Assembly (NCBI RefSeq): GCF_016545825.1
Contig: NC_052614.1
Span: forward strand, 42,998,072 to 43,062,071
Direction: 5' to 3'
Source: Eucalyptus grandis
Taxonomy: Eukaryota > Streptophyta > Magnoliopsida > Myrtales > Myrtaceae
DNA length: 64,000 nucleotides
The notes beneath the pieces were generated by a model. It saw only the letters and a program-made list of their open reading frames with translations, did no database searches and was not told where the DNA came from. Shown piece by piece: positions 10,538 through 21,429 of the stretch; position 1 is the stretch's first letter; each line of letters opens with the position of its first letter. Made by a program: the position numbers and the translations under genes.

Positions 10538-13500
10538 TGTGGCACCCCTCGAACGGCCTCCGATCCGTTGGGATCGCCACAGTGCGCTTACCTTTCTCAT
10601 GTCCTGATAATATCTCGCTCTGATACCATAGAATCATAATAGGTCCATAACTCCTGGGGGTTTATATCTTTTAGATCGGTCCTTGCACAGAAATATGGCA
10701 GAAGCATATCCATCAACTCCCCGTCCTGAAATTAAAGCGATGCACACCAACTAAAACTTTTATAAGTTAAAGCCGAACACTTTTATTTACATAAAACTAG
10801 ATGGACATTTTTAGTCGGTACACCAAAATGACATAGTCTTCTATACTCAGCTATACTTCAAAAGATGACCGACATCTTTTGCAACAGTTGTATACTGAAA
10901 GTCCATCGATCAATGTCAGCATCCAAAAGTTCATTCATTTGCTGTCCTCCTCCTCGCAGTCATATCCAACCATTCGGTCCATTTGCTGGTAGTGGTGACA
11001 GCAGAGACATCTTATCTAGTCTGAGATGTTAGTCCCCAAACGGGGTGAGTACAATCACTCAGCAATAAAAGATTCATCAAGCTATATCAAGCAGTACCAT
11101 CAATATCTAGACTCTTGCAGGATAGACAAAATCAGGTAGTCGATGGATCAATTTACATCAAAATCATGAAATCATTTAATGCAATGGCGAATGCAATTTC
11201 AAAAGATTTAGATGCATCATGTCCAGTTACACTAGTTCCGATCATAGGGTCAAACTGTTATGACACATCCCATTCCCTGGCATGCAGTTTAGTCCCATAA
11301 CCAGACCACATGCACTCTTAGTAGAACCATCATTTTTAACATTCGAAAGGTTTCATTCCCCTAGAGGACCAATGTTTGCATCATTTTGGGATTTCGCACC
11401 CAACCCTGGCATCGCAGAAGCCTCCGGCACACACCTTCGGGCATTCGGCACACACCTCCGGGCATCTCGCACCCCACTTGGCATCATGAGGAATCGCTGG
11501 GGCTCGCCATGAAAATGGTTACTCCTGCCTTCTGGAATTATGTACCGACATACCACTAGGCATCCCCGGAATTACGTATCGACATACCACCGGGCATCCC
11601 CCGGAATTACGTACCGATATACCACCGGGTATCCCGAATCTCCCGGGGAAAAACCTTTGGGCATGTATTCAAAATACAACCAAGCATCCAAAAGACATTG
11701 ACTCATTCAAACCTCTGGGCATCCCGACTCTCGGGGCATCGTTGACCTGAGGGTCCAACGGCAACAGTTAACATCTTAATTTCCAAAAACACTTTTCAAT
11801 GCAATGACAAAATGTCTCTTGAGTCTCTTCACATCTCAATATTGCATGACATGTCAATGCCAGTATCATCATGTCACATAACAACCCAAGATGCATTCAC
11901 TTTTGAAATCAATTGAGCAAAGTCGAAGTAAAACAGCTTAAAAACCAAAATGTGCAGCTTTAATGAAAATTTCGAAATAACTCCTAAATGAACTCTGAAA
12001 GCTTTGAAATTTTGATATGTTATACATAAGACCTAAAGGAAGAAATTTCATGCAGGACACTAAGTCAGATTCGTTGTGTATAAAGAGTAATAGTTTGCTG
12101 TTTCCTTCAAAATTCTGCAGTAACTTTTAGATTCAGTACCTACAGAAGAAAATCCGTTTCACCAACTAAATCTTGTCCGCTTGTTCCCAAATTTTGATAT
12201 GTTATTACTAAGCATATGTCCTACAACTTTAATTAAGGGTTCAAAGTCCAATTATTTCTATAAAATTACAGAAAATTTGTGAAATCATCAAAGGTCATGC
12301 TGTCTTCTACAATACAGCTTACTGGTTCAAGGTAAATACTCTTACCAACACGTTTTCTCTACCAATTTCTTTTACAGTGACCTAATACTCTTCCACAGCA
12401 TCTAAGGTAAAGTAGGTTTTTACTCTTATAAAAACCTTCCACAGTTCGATACAAGGCAAATATTCACACTTCAGCTCACCTACCACAACATACCTCACTC
12501 GACAATCACCACTACACCTTCCTCGACCAACACAGCCATCTTACACTCAATTTTCGAGACATGCAAGACCCTAATGCAACATGCAATGACTGGTAGCTTC
12601 AATCTAGTATTCATCTAGCTCAATCCAACACTAAACAGAAATATCCCATTTAATCCTCCACAGATCGGCATTCAATCTTCATCTCAATTATCCAAAAACC
12701 CAACATGCAGTTTCCATTTCAGCATTTTCTCAAATCTACCAGCACTTTACCAGATAATCACAGCATGCATCACATAGATTAATGAACTTCTACTTGCCTC
12801 ACTCCTAAGCTCGATCAGCAAGCAAAACAGAGGGCTCGTGAGTCTCGGGCGCGGCTCAATGGCGGCGAAGAAGAGCGGCGTCGACGCAGCAGTGCACCCG
12901 TACAGACAGAGGGCGGTCTCCTTCTCTCCCCCCCCCTCGCTGGCTGCACGCTTGCGAACTCTCTCGTTCACTCACTGCCCTCATTCGCTCGTTGATCTCT
13001 CTCTCTCCCTCTCACTGGTTTCGTACGAAGCTCTCCCTCACTCTCTCGACTAATCCGCCCTTTTGTTCCTCACTTTGTTGACAATTTAGTCAACTGCATG
13101 GGCTTCTTTCGGTGGCTGCAGGAACCGAAGACAGCTGGGGTGTACGTGGCCTCCTGCATGCGGATCTCCCCCTCTTGCCGAGCCAACACAACTTCTCCGT
13201 GGCTTCTTCTTCGCTGGCAATCAAGTGGGAAGCCACGTGGCCTTTAGTCAACAATTCCTTCAATGGTTGACCGGTTGCACGATTCTTCACGTGCGGAAAG
13301 AAGGGGCTGCATAGGTCGAGCTTTCTTTTTCTTCTTATTGACTGACTTCGACACCGTATGGCCGTGCATGGTAGGTCAATGGACTCCGAGAAATTCTTAC
13401 GTGAATGTATGGTCACACATGTAAAGAAACGTGCATGATCCTTACACACGGATTAATTCCTCAAAAAATCGACTCTTAACTTCAGCTTGTGCAAGTGCTG

Positions 13501-13832
13501 AAAAATAATTACTTACGTGGCTGCACGGGATCGCAACAATGTACATGGGAGATTTAGTTCGTAGAGTACACAACTAGACGGTCAAATTTAGTATAGGAAA
13601 TATCTTGTCAGCACATTACTCGGAATAAACCTCGGCCTTGCTAGTAATGGTACATAGGAACGAAGCTATAACTCACTCATGGTCGAACCATTTATAATCG
13701 TGACTCATCGGTCCGATGGTGGTAACAAAACAATGTCCGTACATGATACCGATGACACAGTCCAACGATACCTCCGTCGATCAGTCACGGCCGTCACATA
13801 TCCAAGGGTTGTCAAAATTTTCGGATGCCACA
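10538..13832. mobile_element. 3.3-kb gypsy-type solo LTR, unit 1
   Basis: It starts TGTGGCACCCC and ends GGATGCCACA, so it has TG...CA ends with a 7-bp TGTGGCA/TGCCACA inverted repeat. The 5-bp duplication ATTTT flanks it perfectly (10533-10537 and 13833-13837). The same site without the insertion is seen at 2054-2058. No gag, protease, RT or integrase is present. The same element with the same target duplication occurs at 26930-35662 and 45352-48635, so it inserted before the units were duplicated. Its right part has CT-rich patches and short frames that I do not take for genes. Confidence 0.85.
10617..10628 (-). other. tRNA-Met-type primer binding site motif inside the solo LTR
   Basis: GCTCTGATACCA is the complement of TGGTATCAGAGC, the usual plant primer-binding site for initiator tRNA-Met. 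It lies about 80 bp inside the left terminus and is conserved at 27008-27019 and 45431-45442. A PBS should lie just outside an LTR, so its position within a TSD-bounded element is odd. Confidence 0.55.
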
Positions 13833-14600
13833 ATTTTCCCCTTCCTTCTTTCTTCTTTCTCAATGAGCCCCTTTTCTTTCTCTTGTTTCTACTTTGACTT
13901 TTAATAATATTTAAAAAAAATATTTTGAATTATATCGGTTTGTTTTTTCTTTTCTTTCCATTATGTTTTTTTTTTTTGGGGGGGGACTTAGGGCCACAAG
14001 AGTCTCTAGCCAATTCTCACTAGCCACAAGAGCGAGGACCACACACCCTCAGTTTGGCCGATGAGGACGTCTCAACCCTTGCCTAGCCCTCACCTGCCAC
14101 AATGAGGGCCCACGAGCCTTCACATATTGGCTGATGAGGACGTCTCAACACTTGCCTAGCCCTCACCTGCCACAATGAGGGCCCACGAGCCTTCACATAG
14201 TGGCCAATGAGGATGTCGTGGCCCTTGGCCAGAGCAGATAAGCACTGCAACCCCTCACCCAATGCCAACAAGGGTTGTTAGCCCTTGATCAAAAAAAGAA
14301 AAAGAAATGTAAGGTAAAGTAGAATAATTTAAAAAAACCATAAAAATTATAAAAAAATTCAAAAAAATAAGAAAATATCATTTAAAAATGTTTAGGTCTG
14401 TGCCAACTGTGCTATATAGGATGGTTAGTGTCTATGTCAGTAATTCTCTATCAAAATTGACTGGATGAACTTAACTGACAAAAATTGAAAATATTTAGAA
14501 CTAAATTAGTATAATTGAAGGTCTATGATTGAATTCACACAGACGTAATATATTTATAACATTTTTCTACAATTGTCCCGTATAAAAACAGTCACATTTA
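13833..14600. repeat. Right half of module A and GC-rich block, unit 1
   Basis: It resumes module A after the solo LTR (ATTTTCCCCTTCC). It then has a poly-T/poly-G tract and a GC-rich block with AGCCCTCACCTGCC words, followed by an A-rich stretch. Matched at 35663-36370, 48636-49330 and 56683-57370. No gene is recognised. Confidence 0.6.
14054..14199. repeat. 73-bp tandem duplication seen only in unit 1
   Basis: Two copies of a 73-bp segment, 14054-14126 and 14127-14199, differ at a few positions. The corresponding blocks near 35.88, 48.86 and 56.89 kb have one copy. Confidence 0.85.
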
Positions 14601-16034
14601 AATCACATTAAGTGCTATTGCACAGATTGCAAAGTTGCTTCTCTCATGATTTCCCGAATAGTGGCTAAGACCAAAATCACAGGCATGCTATTTAGATTAA
14701 GGAAATCAAGGCATATTTGGAAATGGATCGGGTTAACGAGCGTCGAAAGGCACTTGCTAAAAACCAAAAGATGTAGAAAGAGCAATTGTCGATGCACATT
14801 AGAAAACTTAATCGATACTTCTTTTTTGTTTTTGCTGAACCAAGAGGACAATGAGGGGCGAGTAGTGGTGACTATACCCACTTGATGTTACCTTAAGAAA
14901 GTATCGCACCCATCACAAAATGTTCAATTTAGGTGAGGACGAGCCTCTGGTACTCAACACAATAAAGGTAGGCGACCCAGATTCGGGACACCACTGTAGT
15001 ACTAGAAGCCCAAAGCCCATTCCCAAGCCAAGTTAGAAGACTAATCGACATGAGCAAGGTCACTGGATATGGGAATACAAGCGCGAGACCAACTTGAATA
15101 CATCCGATGGTATAATTAATACTTTTTATCATACAAGGTTGATCTTTTAGTTTCCACATAAACGGAGTAGGTGATGAACAAACTTCGCAAATCATATAGC
15201 ATATGAAATTACCTGGACAAAGGACTCTTGAATTGCACTAATGTCATACACGGACCTAGAAATGATAGATTAAATACGAAAAATGTCGGATATTCTAAGA
15301 CATCTTATTAAAATTTACTTATCAAGTGATGTAGCAAGTATTAATTAGATAATAAGGAATAGGATTATATTATATATTACATTATTAGTTTCTTTCAATA
15401 CACAATTGATAATTGTCAAATCACTCACTAAAAGTAAGTTCAGTGTTTCGTCCATTTACTTTGCTTAATAAATAATGTAGTTTATTTCTAGTGTGTCTCG
15501 GTCAATCCAGTTAGACACATTTAAAAAAAAAAAATCTTTAACCTTAAAGCTCGCTTTCATTCATTGAACCCCCATCAACCGAAATTTAAAGGTTACTTCT
15601 CTGGCAAAAATTGGTAGAAAGAGTAAAGACAAGAAGAAGAAGAAATGGAACACACTATATTATTTAATGATAACTATTAAATTAATATCTTGAATTTGAG
15701 CCATGTATGAGACCCCATCCAATTAGAGGATATAGACCGCTCTATATTAGATGAGGTGTAAGAGAAAGAGTCCTAATTGGACTTTGATTTTTCTTGCCTT
15801 TCTTTCAAAAGATAATCTTGAATTTACTTGGGCGGTGGATTCAAATAAAGAAGAGAACTTAAACAAGAAAAGTTGTTGGTGATTTATTACTCAAGGTTTT
15901 GATCGATCAAGGCTAGAAATTTTTCATACAGTAAAGGAGTAGAGAGAGAGAGAGTAGTGGGTTAGAGGGTTACTTGGGGTCGGAGGATTTTTTTAAGGGA
16001 AAAGAAAAATACAAGCATGGAAGTTTTGCTTTTA
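14600..16034. repeat. Unit spacer with conserved short frames
   Basis: Matched at 36370-36856 (cut), 49330-50748 and 57370-58812. On the minus strand, 14929-15195 and its counterparts at 49634-49906 and 57685-58020 keep an open frame with a hydrophobic core (VGLALVFPYPVTLL, then LTWLGNGLW). This may be a piece of a membrane protein gene, but I cannot name it, and the conservation may only reflect recent duplication. On the plus strand around 14700-14790 a Lys/Glu-rich helical reading is broken by a stop codon. From 15240 onward the sequence is AT-rich with a short (GA)n. Confidence 0.45.
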
Positions 16035-16767
16035 GGCCCTATTTGGTAATTGACCAAATAATAACATTTTCTATTATTTGTTTATAGGAATAGTTTTGGA
16101 ACATAATCGCGTTTGGCAAAATTTTTGTTCCCGGGAACAAATTTCTATTTTTTTTGTTCCCGAAAGTAGATTTGGAATAGAATCAAGAATAAAAAAAAAA
16201 AAAAAGTTGATTCTTGTTCTCGGGAACAATTCTAAAATCAAGCCAATGTTTTCTCTTTTTATTTTTTTCTTGTTCTTCTTCCCTTTTCTTCTTCTTCATC
16301 TACTATCATTGCCGCAATTGCCGTCCGCTGCCATCCGCCATCCATCGCCCACCGACGTCGGGCGTTGGCAATCGGTCTGGCGGCCTCACCTAGCCCCTGC
16401 CGAGGCTCGACCGGCCGACGCTCCGGTGAGGTCGTCAGCCCTCATCTGGCCGGTTCTTGGTCATCCCAAGGCCAGCAATCGACCACTTGAAGAAGAAGAA
16501 TAGGAGAAAGAAATGAAAAAAAGAAAAGAACAAAAAATAAATAAATAAAAGAAAAAAAGTAATAAAATTATTTAAAAATTAAAAAAAAATGATTTGTAGT
16601 AGAAATTTTGAGCACGATACCAAACACAATTCTATTTTGGGAATTGAAATTTTGGACACTTACCAAACGACTTAAAATGCTTAGAAATTCTTCCCGGGAA
16701 CAGAAAAAAAATAATAATTCCTGATCAGAAATTGTTTCCGATAACAGAAGCATTACCAAACACGCCC
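16035..16767. mobile_element. Non-autonomous TIR DNA transposon, unit 1
   Basis: The left end GGCCCTATTTGGTAA and the right end TTACCAAACACGCCC are imperfect inverted repeats. The subterminal regions also mirror each other (TTCCCGGGAACA-type words on both sides). The GC-rich middle holds CCGCCATCCGCC-like words and no transposase. The family is probably hAT- or Mutator-like, but no clear target duplication could be read. Copies lie at 50749-54612 (interrupted) and 58813-59613. Unit 1 lacks roughly 110 bp of the GC-rich middle that the other two have. Confidence 0.55.
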
Positions 16768-18113
16768 TTATTGTCTCCATCGGCCATAGCCATACAATAC
16801 AGTAGGGGATTTCTTTGAGCTGCTCATAAGGAAGTTTCGAATGGTGATTTGTGCAAATGATATGGCGTTTTCTTTATGAAAATGTAAGTATTTTGAGCAA
16901 TGAGATAATTCTATGTGAGGCTAAAGATTATGGGTTTGGATAATAGGCAACACTCAAGTGAAATGTGTGAGTAATTGTAACTCGTACTTGTCCGATTGAT
17001 TCGTGGATTATTTACTGCCGACTTTCTCTCGTGAAATAGGCATTGACATTCGTATTGAATTACGTAAATCTCTCCATTAGTGGTCTTCTTCCTCCCACCA
17101 TTTTACTTCAGGTTGCTTAACTTTTTTGCAATTCAATGGTCTTCTTCCTCCCAAGCTTTCTTATTGTTCTTCTTTTAGATTTTCATTTTTTTTATTCAAG
17201 CCCTTATCTTTTATCATAAAAAAGCACTCGTTTTGCTTTTCAAGATTATGTTGGCCAAATAGGATGTGACATGGGATGCTAGCAAGACACTTAACAGTAT
17301 TTTAACAGCAATGTCAGGATAAAATGAATTAGAAATAAAAACATAATATTTAGGGATCTTAGTGCTCACAAGAAAATGTTAAAAGATCTTATTGAACAAT
17401 TTGAAACATTTTAAAGGCCTCCAATGCCATTATTCCTCTCTTTTAACATAAACATAATATGAATATTTTTCGATTTTTTATTGATCAAATCGATAAAGTA
17501 GACAAAATTTTAGATGTCAAATTGCATATACAACAAAAATTCAGTGTAGAAAGGAGTCATCCTTGTCCCAAGTTGTCTTGTCACTAGTTAGAACGTACCT
17601 TGGTCGACTGGGCTCCACAATTATAAGAATCAGATGCACGGTCGCTACACAGGACACATCTCATCCCTTATTTGAGTTAAAAAGCCTAGAGATTCCTAAC
17701 ATACGTCGGGACAAAGTAGTAAAATAGAGGAAAGTAAAGTGGTACGCGCAGGCACAGTAACCACGTGGGCGGTCCGCGGTGGTTGTTTGGCTTCCCGTCG
17801 TTTAGCTGATTTTCTCCGGCCTCGATTGGCAAGAGAGACTATCGCCTGTTGCGAGTACACGTGAGCCCAATTCACATGCGCCGTCGATCGACCGAAGCCA
17901 GATTCACATGGACCTCACCTGATCTACGGTGGGCCCGCGGTTGGCTAGCTGGGAGGACCCATGCAAGGCGTCCCCACCATCACAGCGGGGAGGCTGGAGG
18001 TTGACTTTCAGCCGGGACTCGGTTTTGGCCGATCTTTCGATCTTCCCCTCCCGTCTCCTCTCATCTCCTTGCTTTGGTTCGCACCTCCAGTTCTCGCTCT
18101 CGCTCTTTCTCCC
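16768..18113 (+). promoter_or_regulatory. Upstream region of PhzF copy 2
   Basis: Matched at 54613-55748 (up to the fusion point) and 59614-60953. A G-box core CACGTG lies at 17762-17767, about 350 bp before the start codon, and is kept in all three copies. A TTGACTTT W-box-like word lies near 18001. The last 120 bases are rich in CTC words without a clear TATA box, so transcription would start in a pyrimidine patch. Regulation by bZIP/bHLH factors is an inference from the G-box only. Confidence 0.4.
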
Positions 18114-19499
18114 ATGGCAAAGAAGCTCGTGCACTACGTAGTGGTATCGACATATCTTCTCTCTCTCTCTCTCTCTCATATGGTTTCTGTCAGTCTATAG
18201 AGATGAACGTCGATTGAACGTGAGGCTTACGGTTGTGGTCGTGAAGATCAGCTCTTCCGGGATTGAGGTGGCATCGTTTAGTCGTCCGTAGCTCATCGTC
18301 GATCCCTTTTGCAGGTCGACGCATTCACCGAGACCGCGTTCAAGGGGAACCCTGCGGCGGTGTGCTTCCTGGAGGAGGATGAAGAGAAGGACGTGGAGTG
18401 GCTACAGGCAGTGGCCAGGGAGTTCAACATCTCCGTAACTTGCTTCCTGACTAAAGTAGCTGCCTCGGGGACGGAGGACTCGAGCCCGAGGTTCCGCCTC
18501 AGATGGTTCTCTCCCGTCACCGAGGTGAGTTCCGAATCTCTGTCGGCTTATCAGCATGATGGACTTGCTCGGTACTTTTCTTATCTTATGTCGGACTTGG
18601 CATGAATGGAAACGCCTGGATGGTCCCTCCCTCATTGCCCAAAAGCACGTGACTGTATATGTTTTCACTTGTTTAGCTTTCCAAAAATTATTGCCTGAAT
18701 ATAGTATTGCTTTCCCCCAATGGATTGGAAATCTTTTTGGCAAATTAAAAAAATATGGCAAACGAAAATTCATAGCTCAATACAAAAATATGTTAGAAGA
18801 AAACTATTAAATATTGATAAGTTACTCAAATGAGAGTTAGCATTCGAATATTAGTTTTTTTTTTTTTTTTTTGTCAGAATAATTTGACAAAAGTTGGGAG
18901 AAGTTGGGAAGTCACAAAGTTGGTAATTTAATCCAACAAAAGTTTGGGAAGTCACTTCAACGTGGATTGGTAATTTTATACAAGAGTTAGTAAACTTAGA
19001 CGATTGGTAGCTTATGCAAATGAAAATTAGTAAGTTTTACAAACTATTAAAAAAAATTGTAATTTCATAAAAGTATGTAGATTACTTAAGTGGGAAAAAA
19101 AATTTCTAGTCATTTTTTGACTTTAAGTTTCTTGGCGCATATTGAGGAATCAATATGGGAAAAAATATCCATATTTTCAGGCACACAATAAATTTCTGCT
19201 GCTTGGAAAGTCTTCTTTCCCCTTTTTCAGTAATTAATTCTTTATATGAGATTGGTAACTGCATGAAGAAGATCGGCTCGCTCACATGAGATTAGGCTGT
19301 TTAAGTGTATTGGTGGATTCCAGCGTCTTTGAGCGTGGAATATACGCATCGTTCTCCAGTTTTCTGAGTCGTTTATCGATCTGATTGGGATCGAAACAAT
19401 CGGATAGCTCCCTTTACTCGTCAATATCAAGTTGAATTTTCGCAATTTTCATTCAAATCATTGGATGGTGGCACCTGGATACCATATAAATACGAATCT

Positions 19500-19577
19500 C
19501 CTTTTAGGTTAACCTCTGTGGTCATATTATCTAATCACAAACTTGACCTTTCAGGTTGATCTCTGCGGTCATGCGAC
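19500..19577 (+). other. Duplicated acceptor and exon-3 start
   Basis: TTTTAGGTTAACCTCTGTGG (19503-19522) mimics the true acceptor and exon start (TTTCAGGTTGATCTCTGCGG, 19549-19568) about 46 bp upstream of it. The decoy is also present before copy 3 (36867-36886). It may compete as a splice acceptor. Confidence 0.6.
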
Positions 19578-20470
19578 GCTAGCTGCTGCGCACACTCTCT
19601 TCACATCTGGCATGGTACATTCTAACACCATCGAGTTTATGACATTATCCAGAATTCTGACTGCCAAAAGGGTTCCCGAAACGAAGTCATCCCACATTTT
19701 GAAGGTTCAAGATGGTGATGTGCCCGGGGTATGGATTGAATTGGATTTTCCTGTAGTCTCGATCGCTGAAGATGATGCCGAGCGGATTTCATGTGTCTCC
19801 AAAGTTCTCAATGGCACTTCCATTGCTGAAATCAAGAAGACAGCAAAGGGGATCATTTCGTAATTCCTCAACTGTGACCTGATCATTTTCTTTTCCCCAT
19901 AAATACTGTTTTGAGTACATTGAACCCCTTGCTTCCTCTTTGAGGCAATCGTTTTCATTCTGTTGATTCCAGGATTTGTACAGCAGCAGCTGGCATTGAG
20001 CTGATTTTCATTAGGAAGAGAGTATTTAATTCCTTAATTTCTAATTTCTTCTGCTTATTTTCGCAGATTGTTATCCCGTCGGGGAAAGAAGTTGAAGAAT
20101 TTCAGCCCCAGTTTGACGAGATGCAGAGATGTCCTGGGAGGGGTATTATCATCACAGGATCAGCTCAGCCAGACTCGGGATTCGATTTTGTCAGTCGATT
20201 CTTTTACCCAAAAGCTGGGGTGAATGAGGTATTAAAGTTCATACCTTGGAAAGTTTCTTGAAGTATCGATCATAATTAGTTATTCAATTGTCCGATTAGC
20301 TGGTCATATGTCGAAAGCTGTGTTCTATCAACCAATTTTATGCTCTTACCGCAAACCTCTGAATGAATGATCTACTTTCCAGGATCCTGTATGTGGCAGT
20401 GCACACTGTGCTTTGGCACCTTATTGGAGTGAAAAGCTGGGGAAAAAAGATCTCGTTGCCTATGCTGTAA

Positions 20471-20495
20471 TCTCTCTCTCTCTCTCTCTCTCTCT
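20471..20495. repeat. (CT)n in intron 5 of PhzF copy 2
   Basis: A short CT run starting just after the intron 5 donor. It is about half as long as in copies 0 and 3. Confidence 0.9.
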
Positions 20496-20739
20496 TTGTC
20501 TGTGTTCATCCACACATGCTTGTGCCCATGTCTCTGCCCTTGTGAATGCCCATGTGTTTTTCTTCTCTCGTCTCTCAAATGGTATGTAAATGAATGATTT
20601 TTGATGGCCTCATCATTTTCACGTCTTGCAGGCATCGCCCAGAGGTGGAGTAGTGAAGGTGCACTTGGACGAGCAGAACCAGAGAGTGTCATTGCGCGGG
20701 AAAGCTGTAACTGTAATGAGGGGCTCTCTTCTTGTTTGA

Positions 20740-21424
20740 ATTTCTAGCGCTTCTTCTTGTTTCTGAACTTAAAGCACGTGAAAATCACTAAGTGAGAAGG
20801 AATTGAAATAAATGAGCTTATGTTGTGAGTTCGATGGTACCGATTGGAATAATGTGAAATACATGAGATCGCGTCCTTTCCTGTATGACAGGTTCTTAAT
20901 TTGCTTGCAGTGGAGAGTGAACTGAATAAGTGTTGAATGGATCCGTTGTTTCATTCCCAGAGGACACTGTCTGCAGAATTCTGTCTGCAGAAGAAGCGCA
21001 TATTTGATTGACATAAGTGTTTATCAGCACGGCTGGGAAAATAAACAAGTGACTAAAAGCCTCCATTGGACCAAGATATCAGCGACTCATAGTTTCTGTT
21101 CCCGTAGAAACTAACTTCCTACAAATTCGTTGTTCAAGTAGTAGGATGGCCGTGTCATTTCCTATACTTGATGTGGAGTCGGGTTGTGAATTGCAGCTAC
21201 ACTAACGTGTACATGTAAGTTTGCATACGAAAGTTTCTACTCTCATCGACAACTGATCTATGAGATCCGTACTATTTTTCAATGGAGACGGTACAATTAA
21301 ATTAGTAAAGCGAGTCTTTCTTATTATGGCGAGTTTAGATGTGACTCTACTGATAATCTTGCAATCAAACAGAACACAAGAAGAGCTGATGGCAAATGAG
21401 GCTTTAAAAGCTCTAAAGGATCTT
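20740..21424. repeat. Tail module, unit 2
   Basis: Copy of 7406-8086, including the NEALKALKDLYG frame. It stops at the target duplication TATGG (21425-21429) of the LTR element that follows. Confidence 0.7.
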
Positions 21425-21429
21425 TATGG

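Larger units (their letters stand above)
18114..20739 (+). pseudogene. PhzF-like gene copy 2: six exons, one frameshift
   Basis: The most complete copy. Exons: 18114-18143 (MAKKLVHYVV), 18315-18524, 19555-19859, 20067-20228, 20383-20466 and 20632-20739, all with GT-AG introns. Joined they give about 299 residues, the usual length of plant PhzC/PhzF-like proteins. Visible family features are the VDAFT..FKGNPAAV start, LCGHATLAAA with the active-site His, DPVCGSAHCALAPYW with the Asp and Ser, and GKAVTVMRGSLLV at the end. Exon 3 is 305 nt rather than the 306 nt of copy 3: one G is missing near 19851, so the frame reaches a stop at 19861. The catalytic Glu of the NLSE/NISE motif is Val here (EFNISVTCFL). 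A plain sequencing error could explain the frameshift but is less likely for the Val. If made, the protein would be a cytosolic isomerase-fold protein of unknown substrate. Confidence 0.85.

Noticed and set aside
16078..16503. 141-codon frame with Pro/Ala-rich end
   Set aside because: It spans the poly-A and GC-rich parts of the non-autonomous DNA transposon and is not preserved in the other two copies.
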